DNA from: Inquilinus sp042743185
Lineage (GTDB): Bacteria; Pseudomonadota; Alphaproteobacteria; DSM-16000; Inquilinaceae
DNA: 64,000 bases
Assembly (NCBI RefSeq): GCF_042743185.1
Contig: NZ_JBHYMS010000028.1
Location: forward strand, 1 to 64,000
Direction: 5' to 3'
The notes under the pieces were generated by a model. That model was not told the DNA's origin and did not search any database. It saw only the letters and a program-made list of their open reading frames with translations. Both the position numbers and the translations under genes were made by a program. Positions 28,765-37,991 of this stretch are shown here, in pieces. The number at the start of each line of letters is the position of its first letter. Positions within the stretch are counted from its first letter, which is position 1.

Positions 28765-30288
28765 ATGGGCTTCCTGACCGAAGAGGAGATCGCCGGGCTG
28801 GTGCCGTCGGAGCTGCTGCCGCACCGGACGCCGATCCCGACGCAGATCGTCTCCAGCGACGAATACACGCCGCCGCCGCAGAGCGAGCGGCAGAAGGAGG
28901 TCGAAGCGCGCCTCCTGGCCATGGCCGACGAGCTCGGCGGCCGCCGGGGCCTGTCGCGCCGGGCCTTCTTCCAGAGCGCGGCCGGCATGGCGGCCGGCTT
29001 CGTGGCGCTGAACGAGACCTTCGGCGCGGTCTTCGACGCGAGCCGAGCCGAGGCCGCCACGCCCGACATGGCGGAAGAGCGCGCGGCCGCGCTGAAGGAC
29101 CAGTTCATCATGGACATGCACACGCATTTCCTGCGCGACGACACCCGGCTGGAGAATTTCGTCAGATCGCGCGAGGCGGTGGGCAAGGCGGGCTGGAACC
29201 CGGCCCTGATCGGCAAGCCGCAGACGCTCGAGGACCTCAAGTTCAACAACTACTTCAAGGAAATCTACCTCGACAGCGACACCAAGGTGGCGCTGATCTC
29301 GAGCTCGCCGTCGGAGATTCCGCGCGACTGGTTCCTGACCAACGAGATGATGATCGACGCGCGCGACCGGGTGAACCGGGAGGCCGGGGCGCGCCGCATG
29401 TTCGCGCATGCGATCTTCACGCCGGGATGGGACGGCTGGCTGGACCATCTCGAAGGGTCGCTGCAGCGCCGGCCGGAATCGATCAAGGGCTATACGGTCG
29501 GCGACAACACCAACAAGGACCAGGCCCGGCACCCCTGGTTCATGGATGACGAGGCCGTCACCTACAAGGCCTACGAGCTGTGCGTGAAATACGGCATCAA
29601 GAATGTCTGCGTGCACAAGGGCCTGTTCCCGCGGGCGACGGCCGAGCGCTATCCTCACCTCCTAGCCCACGCCGATGTCCGCGATGTCGGCCGCGCGGCG
29701 AAGGACTGGCCGCAGCTGAACTTCGTCATCTATCACGCCGGCTACCGCCATGCCGCCGGGGGGAGAGCCGAGGACGGCTGGCGCGAATTCGCCGAGACCG
29801 GCCGGGTCTCCTGGGTCAGCGATCTCGCCGAGATCCCGGAGAAGTTCGGCGTCACCAACGTCTATGCCGATGTCGGCCAGCTCTTCGCGCAGAGCGTCGT
29901 GGCCGAGCCGCGGCTGGCGGCGGCGCTGATGGGCATCCTGGGCCGCGGCATGGGCTACGACCGCGTGGTCTGGGGCACCGATGCGGTGTGGACCGGATCG
30001 CCGCAATGGCAGATCGAGGCGCTGCGCCGGCTGGAGATCCCCGAGGACATGCAGAGGCAATACGGGTTCAAGCCGCTCGGCGCCGCCGACGGCCCGGTCA
30101 AGACCGCGATCTTCGGCGGCACCAATGCCAGGCTCTACGACTTCGACATCGGCCGGCGCAGCGACATCGGTTCCGACCGCGACCGCTTCGCCCTGATCAA
30201 GGAGGAGTACGAGAGGAACGGGCCGGCCCGCTCGAATCTGCGCTACGGCTACGTGTCCGGGGCCGTCGACTGGTCGGCCTTCGCCTGA
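28765..30288 (+). CDS. Tat-exported amidohydrolase (amidohydrolase-2 family)
   Basis: A 507-aa TIM-barrel metal hydrolase. Metal-site residues seen: HTH in FIMDMHTHFLRDD (residues 119-121), CVHKGLFP, VIYHAGYRH and the Asp in VWGTDAVW. A twin-arginine signal LSRRAFFQ (residues 63-70) with a hydrophobic stretch to about 90 suggests export of the folded enzyme, but it is preceded by an unusual 60-residue polar N-region. ATG 28765 follows GGAGG. Relatives are decarboxylases or hydrolases with varied substrates; none can be assigned. It ends four bases from modC on the other strand. Confidence 0.85.
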   Translation: MGFLTEEEIAGLVPSELLPHRTPIPTQIVSSDEYTPPPQSERQKEVEARLLAMADELGGRRGLSRRAFFQSAAGMAAGFVALNETFGAVFDASRAEAATPDMAEERAAALKDQFIMDMHTHFLRDDTRLENFVRSREAVGKAGWNPALIGKPQTLEDLKFNNYFKEIYLDSDTKVALISSSPSEIPRDWFLTNEMMIDARDRVNREAGARRMFAHAIFTPGWDGWLDHLEGSLQRRPESIKGYTVGDNTNKDQARHPWFMDDEAVTYKAYELCVKYGIKNVCVHKGLFPRATAERYPHLLAHADVRDVGRAAKDWPQLNFVIYHAGYRHAAGGRAEDGWREFAETGRVSWVSDLAEIPEKFGVTNVYADVGQLFAQSVVAEPRLAAALMGILGRGMGYDRVVWGTDAVWTGSPQWQIEALRRLEIPEDMQRQYGFKPLGAADGPVKTAIFGGTNARLYDFDIGRRSDIGSDRDRFALIKEEYERNGPARSNLRYGYVSGAVDWSAFA

Positions 30289-30292
30289 CGCC

Positions 30293-31417
30293 TCACCCGC
30301 CCTCGATATCGGCATCGGCCCCGTTCTGGCCGCGCAGGGCGCCGCCGACGGTGTGGCGGTCGAAGGCGACGCTCTTGATCACCGCATGCACCGGCCGGCC
30401 CGGCGCCAGCTCCAGCGCCTCGATCGAGCGCCGGGTCAGCCGGGCCAGGAGGCCGTCGCCGGCGCAGTCCAGGCGGATGTCGGCGGTCGGGCCGTCGCCG
30501 GGTGCGATCGCCGCCACCGTCGCCGGCAGCACGTTCAGCGCGCTCAGATGGTCCGGCGGGCGGGTCGCCAGCATCACGTCGCGGGCGCGGATGCGGATGC
30601 GGACCGTGCTGCCGGGCGGCAGCTCGATCCGCGGCACGGTCAGGAAGCCGGCGGCGACGCGCAGCCGGGTCAGCTGCCAGCGGTCGTCATGGTCCTCGAC
30701 CGCAGCCTGCAGCACCGCGCCGGCCTCGGCCCGCGGGAACAGGTCGGCCCGGCCCATCACCTCGGCCACCGGCCCGGCGGCCGTCACCCGGCCGTCGGCC
30801 AGCACCACCAGGGTGGCGGCCAGCCGCGCCACCTCGCCGATGGCGTGGCTGACATAGACGATCGGGATCCGCGCCTCGTCGCGCAGCCTTTCGACATAGG
30901 GCAGGATCTCGGCCTTGCGCGCCTCGTCCAGCGACGCCAGCGGCTCGTCCATCAAGAGCAGGCGCGGGCTGGCCAGCAGCGCCCGGCCGATCGCCACGCG
31001 CTGCTTCTCGCCGCCCGACAGCAGCGCCGGCCGGCGATCGAGCAGAGGACCGATGCCCAGCAGCTCGACGACGCGGCCGAACTCGGCGCCGCGCTCGGCC
31101 TTCGGCGTGAACCAGCGGCCGTAGAGCAGGTTCTGCCGCACCGTCAGATGCGGGAACAGCCGGCCCTCCTGGAAGACATAGCCGATGCGGCGTCGATGCG
31201 GCGGCAGGAAGACGCGGCTCTCGGTGTCGACCAGCGGGCGGCCGTCGACCAGCACCCGCCCATGCTGCGGCCGCACCAGCCCGGCGATGACGTTGACCAC
31301 CGAGGTCTTGCCGGCGCCGGAGCGGCCGAACAGCGCCGTCAGCCTTCCCTCGCTGCGGAAGCCGATGTCCAGGGCGAAATCGCCCTGGCGGTGGCGGATG
31401 TCCACTTCGAGGCTCAT
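30293..31417 (-). CDS. modC: molybdate ABC transporter ATPase ModC
   Basis: A 374-aa ATPase with Walker A FGRSGAGKTSV, signature LLSGGEKQRVAIGRALL, Walker B LLLMDEPLASLD and a C-terminal TOBE/MOP-like molybdate-binding domain (about residues 295-365, with LTRRSIEALELAPGRPVHA). It powers molybdate import with ModB and ModA. Its ATG overlaps the modB stop (ATGA). Molybdenum homeostasis is usually controlled by ModE or a riboswitch; neither is visible here. Confidence 0.96.
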   Translation of the reverse strand: MSLEVDIRHRQGDFALDIGFRSEGRLTALFGRSGAGKTSVVNVIAGLVRPQHGRVLVDGRPLVDTESRVFLPPHRRRIGYVFQEGRLFPHLTVRQNLLYGRWFTPKAERGAEFGRVVELLGIGPLLDRRPALLSGGEKQRVAIGRALLASPRLLLMDEPLASLDEARKAEILPYVERLRDEARIPIVYVSHAIGEVARLAATLVVLADGRVTAAGPVAEVMGRADLFPRAEAGAVLQAAVEDHDDRWQLTRLRVAAGFLTVPRIELPPGSTVRIRIRARDVMLATRPPDHLSALNVLPATVAAIAPGDGPTADIRLDCAGDGLLARLTRRSIEALELAPGRPVHAVIKSVAFDRHTVGGALRGQNGADADIEGG

Positions 31418-32106
31418 GTGGCGTGCACCCGCACCCCGGCGCGCCGGGCCATCAGCTCGGAGGCGAGAAGGGCGGCCATCGAGAGGACGACCGAGACCAG
31501 GGTCAGGCGCAGCGCGCCGAGATCGCCGCCCGGCACCTGGGTGAAGGTGTAGATCGCCGAGGGCAGGGTCTGGGTCTGGCCCGGGATGTTGGAGACGAAG
31601 GTGATGGTGGCGCCGAACTCGCCCATCGCCTTGGCGAAGGACAGGATCGCGCCGGCGATCACCCCGGGCAGGATCAGCGGCAGGGTGACGGTCAGGAACA
31701 CCCAGAGGGGCGAGGCGCCCAGCGTGCCGGCCGCGGCCTCCAGCCGGCGGTCCACCGCCTCGATCGACAGGCGGATGGCGCGGACCATCAGCGGGAAGCC
31801 CATCACCCCGGCGGCCAGCGCGGCGCCGGTCCAGCGGAAGGAGAAGACGATGCCGACCTGGGCGAGGACGGAACCGATCGGCCCCATCTTGCCGAACAGC
31901 AGCAGCAGGATGTAGCCGGTGACGACCGGCGGCAGCACCAGCGGCAGATGGACCACGCCGTTCAGCAGCGACTTGCCCCAGAACCGGCCGCGCGCCAGGG
32001 CCAGGGCGACCAGCACGCCGAGCGGCAGGCTGACCGCCATGGCCCAGAGCGAGACCTTCAGGCTCAGCAGGATCGCGGTCAGCTCGTCGGGGGTGAAGTC
32101 GAACAA
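31414..32106 (-). CDS. modB: molybdate ABC transporter permease ModB
   Basis: A 230-aa permease with five or six helices and the EAA-type loop AAGTLGASPLWVFLTVTLP, plus MGEFGATITFVSNIPGQTQT, diagnostic of ModB. The start is probably TTG at 32106, after GAGAAAG; no ATG is available in frame near the family N-terminus (FTPDELTAILLSLKVS). A palindromic repeat separates it from modA. Confidence 0.95.
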   Translation of the reverse strand: MFDFTPDELTAILLSLKVSLWAMAVSLPLGVLVALALARGRFWGKSLLNGVVHLPLVLPPVVTGYILLLLFGKMGPIGSVLAQVGIVFSFRWTGAALAAGVMGFPLMVRAIRLSIEAVDRRLEAAAGTLGASPLWVFLTVTLPLILPGVIAGAILSFAKAMGEFGATITFVSNIPGQTQTLPSAIYTFTQVPGGDLGALRLTLVSVVLSMAALLASELMARRAGVRVHAT

Positions 32107-32137
32107 TTGCGCTTTCTCAAAGACCGCGGTCCCACGT

Positions 32138-32227
32138 TGTCATTGCCGGGCTTGACCCGGCAATCCAGGAGCCATCGAGAGCGGTTCTGGCGGCCCTTGG
32201 ATCCTCGGGTCAAGCCCGAGGATGACA
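32138..32227. repeat. paired palindromic element between modA and modB
   Basis: Two hairpins, ATTGCCGGG-CTTGA-CCCGGCAAT and ATCCTCGGG-TCAAG-CCCGAGGAT, are themselves arranged head to head, with outer ends TGTCAT and ATGACA. This is a common alphaproteobacterial intergenic palindrome (TCATTGCCGGGCTTGACCCG type). It lies within the mod operon and could attenuate the distal genes. Confidence 0.9.
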
Positions 32228-32249
32228 GCTGGAAGCAGGAACCTTCCGT

Positions 32250-33041
32250 TTACTGCGTCACCACCGTAAAGCCCTGCTTCTCGAACAGCGGCTTGGCGGC
32301 TGGCGACTTCAGATACTCGACGAAGGCCTGGGCCTCGGGCTTGTCGCTGCCGGCCAGCACCGCGACCGGGTACAGGATCGGCGGGTGGCTGTCGGCCGGG
32401 AAGGTGCCGACGATCTTCACCCCCGGATCGGCCGCGGCGTCGGTCTGGTAGACGATGCCGAGCGGGGCCTCGCCGCGCGACACCAGCGCCAGGGTGGCGC
32501 GGACGTTCTCGGCCTGGGCGACCTTGTCCTTGACCGAATTCCACACGCCGAGCGTCTCCAGCGCCGCCTGGCCGTATTTGCCGGCCGGCACGGCCTTGAC
32601 GTCGGCCATGGCCAGGTGGCCGTCGCCCAGCGCCTCGGCCAGCTCGAAATCCGGCGCGATGGCCAGCTGCACCGCCGAATCCTTCGGCGCCACCAGCACG
32701 ATGCGGTTGCCCAGCAGGGTCGAGCGCGTCTCCGGCCTGATCAGCTTGCGGTCCGCCAGATAGTTCATCCAGTCGAGATCGGCCGAGATGAAGACGTCGG
32801 CCGGCGCCCCGGCCTCGATCTGCTTCGCCAGGGCCGAGCTGGCGGCGTAGGAGATCGTCGCCTTGTGCTCGGATTCGGCCTGCCACTGGGCTTTGACGGC
32901 ATCCAGCGCGTCCTTCAGGCTGGCGGCGGCGAACACCGTGATGTCCTGCGCCCGGGCGACCGCCGGCGCGCCGAAGACAGTGGCCGCCCCCAGCGCCCCG
33001 GCCAGGAGTGCGCCGAGCCAGCCGCGTCGTGTGATCCGCAT
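32250..33041 (-). CDS. modA: molybdate-binding periplasmic protein ModA
   Basis: A 263-aa substrate-binding protein. The signal (RRGWLGALLAGALGAATVFG, cut near ARA-QD) has twin arginines and could use Tat or Sec. The mature start ITVFAAASLKDALDAV is the ModA oxyanion-binding signature, with SSALAKQIEAGAPADVFISA and the final AQAFVEYLKSPAAKPLFEK. The start is ATG 33041; the open frame before it lacks signal character. First gene of modABC. Confidence 0.95.
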   Translation of the reverse strand: MRITRRGWLGALLAGALGAATVFGAPAVARAQDITVFAAASLKDALDAVKAQWQAESEHKATISYAASSALAKQIEAGAPADVFISADLDWMNYLADRKLIRPETRSTLLGNRIVLVAPKDSAVQLAIAPDFELAEALGDGHLAMADVKAVPAGKYGQAALETLGVWNSVKDKVAQAENVRATLALVSRGEAPLGIVYQTDAAADPGVKIVGTFPADSHPPILYPVAVLAGSDKPEAQAFVEYLKSPAAKPLFEKQGFTVVTQ

Positions 33042-33147
33042 CGTCCCGTTCCCCGTTTGCGGCCGGGTGTGCCGGCCTGTCGGGCGCGATCTTACAGCGC
33101 CGTTATATCCGGGCAAACATTTCGATAAAGGCCGCGGGGCAGGCCGG

Positions 33148-33915
33148 TCAGGACCGCCGCTTCAGCCCCTGCTCGGCCAGGATCGACCAGAGGTCCTCGG
33201 CGCTGTCGGCGAAGCGGAACAGCTGCACGTCGCGGGCGTCGATCATGCCGTGCTCGACCAGCGCGTCGAAGCCGATCACGGCGCGCCAATAGGCCTCGTC
33301 GAACAGCACGATCGGCAGGGCCGAGGACTTGCCGGTCTGGCGCAGGGTCAGGAGCTCGAACAGCTCGTCGAAGGTGCCGAAGCCGCCGGGGAACACCACC
33401 AGCGCGTTGGCCCGCATCGCCAGGTGCATCTTGCGCATGGCGAAATAGTGGAAGCGGAAGGTCAGCGCCGGGGTGGAGTAGGGGTTCGGCTCCTGCTCGT
33501 GCGGCAGGGTGATGTTGTAGCCGATGGTCGGCGCGCCCGCCTCGGCCGCGCCGCGGTTGGCCGCCTCCATGATGCCGGGGCCGCCGCCGGTGGCGATGAC
33601 GTTGTCGCGCAGGCCGCCCTTGTCCGATACGGCGCCGCCGCGCTCGGACGCGATGCGGCCGAATTCGCGCGCCTGGGCGTACCAGTGGGCATGGCGGCCG
33701 GGGCCGTCCTCGGCGACGCGGGCGCTGCCGAAGACGACGATGGTGGAGCGTACGCCCCAGGCCCGCAGCGACTCCTCGGCCTTGGCGTATTCCAGCATCA
33801 GGCGCACGCCGCGCATGGAATCGCCGAGCAGGAAGTCCTGGTCGAGTTCCGGCAGGCGGTAGGAGGGCGACGCCATCTGCGCCGCGTTGGAGGGGTCGGG
33901 GGCTGGCTTGCTCAT
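33148..33915 (-). CDS. LOG-family protein (TIGR00730-type nucleosidase)
   Basis: A 255-aa Rossmann-like protein with the LOG motif PGGFGTFDELFELLTLRQTG and the upstream VIATGGGPGIMEAANRGA. Proteins of this family (cytokinin riboside 5'-monophosphate phosphoribohydrolases) cleave nucleoside monophosphates to base plus ribose phosphate; many were misnamed lysine decarboxylases. It is longer than the 190-aa type, with an N-terminal extension (VRLMLEYAKAEESLRAWGV). A monocistronic gene next to the mod operon. Confidence 0.9.
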   Translation of the reverse strand: MSKPAPDPSNAAQMASPSYRLPELDQDFLLGDSMRGVRLMLEYAKAEESLRAWGVRSTIVVFGSARVAEDGPGRHAHWYAQAREFGRIASERGGAVSDKGGLRDNVIATGGGPGIMEAANRGAAEAGAPTIGYNITLPHEQEPNPYSTPALTFRFHYFAMRKMHLAMRANALVVFPGGFGTFDELFELLTLRQTGKSSALPIVLFDEAYWRAVIGFDALVEHGMIDARDVQLFRFADSAEDLWSILAEQGLKRRS

Positions 33916-34001
33916 CGCCCCTCTAAAGCAGATCCCGGGCCGGCCGGAAAGGGGAGCCTATGCCACACCGGGCGAGCGGCGGCGCGGCGCCCCGCGCCCG
34001 G

Positions 34002-34970
34002 TCAGGCCCAATAGCGCCGATTCAGGCTGATCCGGCGCTTCAGCGGGCGCGGGATCCGGGCCTCGCGGCGGCCGCAGTGATAGGCCGCCAGCTTGACCGC
34101 GGTGCGCAGGATGGCCGACGGGATCGCCAGGGGCTGGTGCCGGGCCAGGTGGCGCAGCTCGGACTGCACGAAGCGCTTGCCCTCGCCCTCGGCCTTGCCG
34201 AAGCGGTCCAGCAGCCAGGGGGCGCGGGCGTGCATGACGCCGACATCGAAGTAGCGGCGGAACTCCTCGCCGATGCTGTAGCTGTGCGAATGGTGGACCT
34301 GGGCCTCGGCGACATAGGCCTTGGCCCAGCCCGACAGCAGCATCCGGCCGGTCACGGCGGCGTCCTCGCCGAAGATGGTGCCGGAGGGAAAGCCGCCGAC
34401 CATCTCCAGCGCCTGCCGGCGGTAGGCGGCGAAAGAGTTTGAGCAGAAGGTCGCCTTGATCCCGGCACCCACGGCATCCTGCGGGCGCAGGACGGCGCTC
34501 TCCGGCGGATAGTTGAACAGCCGGGCATGGGCCTCGATCGCCGCGGCACCGTGGTGCGGCAGCTGCCGGCCGAAGGCGACGCCGACCTCGGGGTCGGCGA
34601 AGGCGCCGACGATGCGGGCGATGGTGTCGCCGTCGGCCGGCACCGCGTCCTGGGTCAGGAAGACGATCACCTCGATCCGCGGCGACAGGCGGTTGACGGC
34701 GCGCTGGCGGGTGCCGCCATGGTCGAACTGCGACCTCGGGATGACCACGACCTCGGCGCCGCCGGCCCGGAACCGCGCCGTCGTGTCGTCGGTCGAGCTC
34801 GAATCGATGACGAGGAAGGTCCCCGGCTGGAACGACTGCGCCTGCAGCGCCGGCAGCAGGGTGTCGAGATGCTTCGCCGCGTTCAGCGTGGGGATGACCA
34901 AGGCCACGCGATCCTCGGGAATCGCCGATCCCGCCTCAGGCAAAGCAAAGTCTCCGCCGAAAGGGGTCAT
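34002..34970 (-). CDS. family-2 glycosyltransferase, rhamnosyltransferase-like
   Basis: A 322-aa GT-A-fold enzyme. Start VALVIPTLNAAKHLDTLLPA, then SSSTDDTT and the metal/sugar-site segment VIVFLTQDAVPAD; FLTQDAxP is typical of WbbL/RfbF-type rhamnosyltransferases using dTDP-L-rhamnose. GEDAAVTGRML serves as the ED-type catalytic motif. It fits the RfbBCD genes at the far end of the locus. Cytosolic or membrane-associated. First gene of the polysaccharide region, divergent from the next. Confidence 0.88.
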   Translation of the reverse strand: MTPFGGDFALPEAGSAIPEDRVALVIPTLNAAKHLDTLLPALQAQSFQPGTFLVIDSSSTDDTTARFRAGGAEVVVIPRSQFDHGGTRQRAVNRLSPRIEVIVFLTQDAVPADGDTIARIVGAFADPEVGVAFGRQLPHHGAAAIEAHARLFNYPPESAVLRPQDAVGAGIKATFCSNSFAAYRRQALEMVGGFPSGTIFGEDAAVTGRMLLSGWAKAYVAEAQVHHSHSYSIGEEFRRYFDVGVMHARAPWLLDRFGKAEGEGKRFVQSELRHLARHQPLAIPSAILRTAVKLAAYHCGRREARIPRPLKRRISLNRRYWA

Positions 34971-35512
34971 GCCCGGCCCGCTCCGTTGTGCAATGCAGCA
35001 TCATAATGGCAACTTTGCATCTCCATCCAGTTGCAGTCATTCCTAGAGGGAGGTTCAAAAGCTTCCGGCAGTGCCCGGGATAGGCGCGCCAGCAGGATCG
35101 ATCCCGCACCACTAGCGGATGATCGTGACGGCATGGAGGCGCCGCCGTGATCGGATCGCGGCGGCAAAGCAGCGCACGCCCCGAAATCCCCTGCTGCGGG
35201 ATGACGAGGCCGCTCCGGCGATCGGCGGCGGCGCGTTCCGCCGCTGCTGGTGGACATGCTCATCTGCTCGATCCCCCGACATGCGGCACCTGCTGCAAGC
35301 AAGAAACAAACGCATGGGCAGCAATAATGATCCCTTGGAAATCGCCGGCGGCGGTGCGTGCCGAAACCGCCTGCCCGGGATGGTATCCGCGGAAGATGCG
35401 TGTATTTTGATGCGCCTCGTCCATTCAGAGGCCGGCCGGGATGACATCCCGGTCTCGGCGGGCACGCGGACGCCGCGGCGGCGGACCGTCCGGACTAGAT
35501 CGGAAGAAGGTC
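34971..35512. other. intergenic region between divergent glycosyltransferases
   Basis: About 540 bases without a supported gene. Near the left gene, the stretch GTTGTGCAATGCAGCAT (34985-35001) matches 13 of 17 positions of the twin palindromes at 23260/23305, so the same regulator might act here. AT-rich bases around 35000-35045 suit a promoter for the leftward gene. Nothing else was recognised. Confidence 0.4.
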
Positions 35513-36475
35513 ATGGATTCCCCGGCTCAGAGTGATCTGCCCGAAGTCGATGTGCTGGTGGCGACCTACAATGGCGAGCAATTCCTGCCCGACCTGCTGG
35601 ACTCGCTGCTGGCCCAGAGCCACGACAGGATCAACGTCATCGTCGGTGACGACGGCTCCGCGGACGGCACCCGCCAGGTCGTGGAGCGGTATCGGGGCCG
35701 GTTCCGATCCCTCGAGGTCCACGACTTCGCCGCGGCGGCCGAGCATGGGGCGCGCGCCAACTTCTCCCGGCTGATGGCCAGGGCGACGGCGTCCTATGTG
35801 ATGTTCTGCGATCAGGACGACGTCTGGCTGCCGAACAAGGTGGAGCTGACCCTGCGGACGATGCGGTCCCTGGAAGCTTCACATGGCCGGGACAGGCCGA
35901 TCCTGGTCCATACGGACCTCCGGGTCGTCGACCGGGACCTGAAGCCCGTGGCGGACTCGATGTGGCGCTCGCAGGAGATCCGCCCGGAACGGGCGTCGCT
36001 GCGGAAGATGCTGGTCGAGAACAGCGTCACGGGCTGTGCGGCGATGATCAACCGGCCCCTGCTGACCCTGGTCGGCACCATCCCGGACCGGGCGATCATG
36101 CACGATTGGTGGACTGCGTTGGTGGCCGCCTGCTTCGGCACGATCGCCCATCTGGATGAGCGGACCATCCTGTACCGCCAGCACGGCGGCAACAGCATCG
36201 GCGCCAAGCGCTGGTCCCTCGGCGCCATCTATACGCAGTTCGTCGACGTCGTGGCCGGCGAGGCCGCCATCCGCTCGGTGCAGAAGACGATCGACCAGGC
36301 CGCGGCCTTCCATGCCCTCTACGGCGACAGGATGCGTCCGGAGCAGCGCAGCCTGGTGAAGGCCTATTCCGAGATCAAGGCGATGCCGAGCCTCAGCCGG
36401 AAGGCGTTCCTGATCCGCAGCGGGCTGATCAAGTCGAAGTGGCAGAAATCCCTGGGCCAGATCCTGGTCACTTGA
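35513..36475 (+). CDS. family-2 glycosyltransferase
   Basis: A 320-aa GT-A enzyme: VDVLVATYNGEQFLPDLLDS, IVGDDGSADGT and VMFCDQDDVWLPNK. The DQDDVW motif marks a subgroup making alpha-linked rhamnose or galactose transfers in O-antigen and capsule synthesis. HGGNSIG in the C-terminal part is also usual. ATG 35513 follows GGAAGAAGG. Its last codons overlap the convergent flippase gene by eight bases. Confidence 0.9.
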   Translation: MDSPAQSDLPEVDVLVATYNGEQFLPDLLDSLLAQSHDRINVIVGDDGSADGTRQVVERYRGRFRSLEVHDFAAAAEHGARANFSRLMARATASYVMFCDQDDVWLPNKVELTLRTMRSLEASHGRDRPILVHTDLRVVDRDLKPVADSMWRSQEIRPERASLRKMLVENSVTGCAAMINRPLLTLVGTIPDRAIMHDWWTALVAACFGTIAHLDERTILYRQHGGNSIGAKRWSLGAIYTQFVDVVAGEAAIRSVQKTIDQAAAFHALYGDRMRPEQRSLVKAYSEIKAMPSLSRKAFLIRSGLIKSKWQKSLGQILVT

Positions 36476-37991
36476 CTGCGGGCAGCGGCGCGCTTCCCGT
36501 CGCCCGGCCCTTGAAGACGGCCAGGCACCTGGTCCGCAGCCACAGCCCGTCCTCGCCCCACAGCACCCGGCTGGGCACGGCCAGCACCGCCGCGACGGCC
36601 GCCGCGACGGCGACGGCGGCGAGGCCCAGCACTGCCGCCGGGGGCAGGGCCGCGCCGACGGCGAACACGACGGCCCCGGCGACGCCGGCGAAGACCAGCG
36701 CCATCAGGCATCCCGGCAGATGCGCCATCAGGAATGCCCCGACGCCCATCCCGGTCAGCCGGAGCGTCACGCCGGCGAGCACGATGCTGTTCAGGGTGAT
36801 CGCGATGGTCACGACCGCGGCGATGCCGGTGATGCCGTAGGGAACCGCCAGCCAGGAGCCGCCGATCACGATCGCGGCATAGGCGATCTGGACCAGGACG
36901 AAGGTGTAGACTTGGCCCCGCGCGAACTGGACGGAGTTGCTGACCCGGTAGGACAGGCGCGAGAAGGTGGACACGGACAGGATGACGAAGGGCAGCACCG
37001 TGTGATGCCATTGCGGCCCGAGCAGGACGTCGATGATCTGCGGCGCCAGCACGACCATCAGCGCCGTCATCGGCATGCCGATCAGTGCGGTCAGCTCGAT
37101 CCCCCGCCGATAGGCCGCCCGCAGCCGCTGCGGTTCGCCCTGCACGCGCGACAGCGAGGACAAGGCGACCTTCGACGCCGCCATCTCGTACAGGCCGCCC
37201 GGCAGCGAGGCCAGCTTGTAGGCGCGGTCGTAGAGACCCAGCGCGTCGCCGCCGATCAGCCGCCCGATGACGAGCTTGTCGCCGCTCAGCGCCACGTAGT
37301 TGACGATCCGTCCCAGCGACAGGCCGCCGCCGAACCGCGCCAGGTCCAGCAGCGACCGCAGGTGCAGCATGGGCCGGAGATCATGCCTGGCCAGCACCAT
37401 CACCAGCAGCATGTTGATCAGGCTCTGGCCGATGAAGCCGCCCGCCAGCGACCAGTATCCCCAGCCGCGATAGGCCATGACGATCGAGACGAGGCCATAT
37501 CCGAGGATGTATGACAGGATCTTGATCGTGGCGAGACGCCGGAACTGCAGATGCCGGGACAGCAGATTCTCGGAGACGGTCGACAACCCCTGCCAGACGA
37601 AGACGACCCCGAGCAGCTGGGTCACCTGCTCCACCTGCGGCAGGCGGAAGAAGCCGGCGATCGGCCCGGACAGGAGGTAGATCGCGAGGCACAGCAGGGC
37701 GCCCAGCAGCGTGCTGGCGGTGAACGCCGTGCGTATGTGTCTGGAGTCCAGCTCCTTGCGCTGGATCAGCGCGGGTCCCAGCGCCAGGTCGGAGAACAGC
37801 ATGGAGAAGGCGATGATGACGTTGGACGCCGCGGCGATGCCGAAATCGGCGGGCGTCAGCAGCCTGGCGAGGACCGCCAGGCAGACGATCTGCATGATCA
37901 TCTGCGCCGCCGACGCACCGCCCATCCAGAGCATCCCGCCCAGCGTGCGCTCGCTCAGGGACTTGCCGGCAGCCGGCCCGGGGGCGCTCAT
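36468..37991 (-). CDS. polysaccharide flippase, Wzx/oligosaccharide flippase family
   Basis: A 507-aa membrane protein with about 12-14 helices, starting LGGMLWMGGASAAQMIMQIV and LARLLTPADFGIAA, the common opening of Wzx/RfbX-like lipopolysaccharide flippases. It should move lipid-linked repeat units across the inner membrane. Its ATG overlaps the stop of the MurB-like gene (ATGA), so the two are translationally coupled. The Ala-rich C-terminal 60 residues are less conserved. Confidence 0.9.
   Translation of the reverse strand: MSAPGPAAGKSLSERTLGGMLWMGGASAAQMIMQIVCLAVLARLLTPADFGIAAASNVIIAFSMLFSDLALGPALIQRKELDSRHIRTAFTASTLLGALLCLAIYLLSGPIAGFFRLPQVEQVTQLLGVVFVWQGLSTVSENLLSRHLQFRRLATIKILSYILGYGLVSIVMAYRGWGYWSLAGGFIGQSLINMLLVMVLARHDLRPMLHLRSLLDLARFGGGLSLGRIVNYVALSGDKLVIGRLIGGDALGLYDRAYKLASLPGGLYEMAASKVALSSLSRVQGEPQRLRAAYRRGIELTALIGMPMTALMVVLAPQIIDVLLGPQWHHTVLPFVILSVSTFSRLSYRVSNSVQFARGQVYTFVLVQIAYAAIVIGGSWLAVPYGITGIAAVVTIAITLNSIVLAGVTLRLTGMGVGAFLMAHLPGCLMALVFAGVAGAVVFAVGAALPPAAVLGLAAVAVAAAVAAVLAVPSRVLWGEDGLWLRTRCLAVFKGRATGSAPLPAVK

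Noticed and set aside
34971..35512. A JUMPstart/ops-like element ahead of the polysaccharide genes
   Set aside because: No GGCGGTAG-type core was found in this region on either strand.
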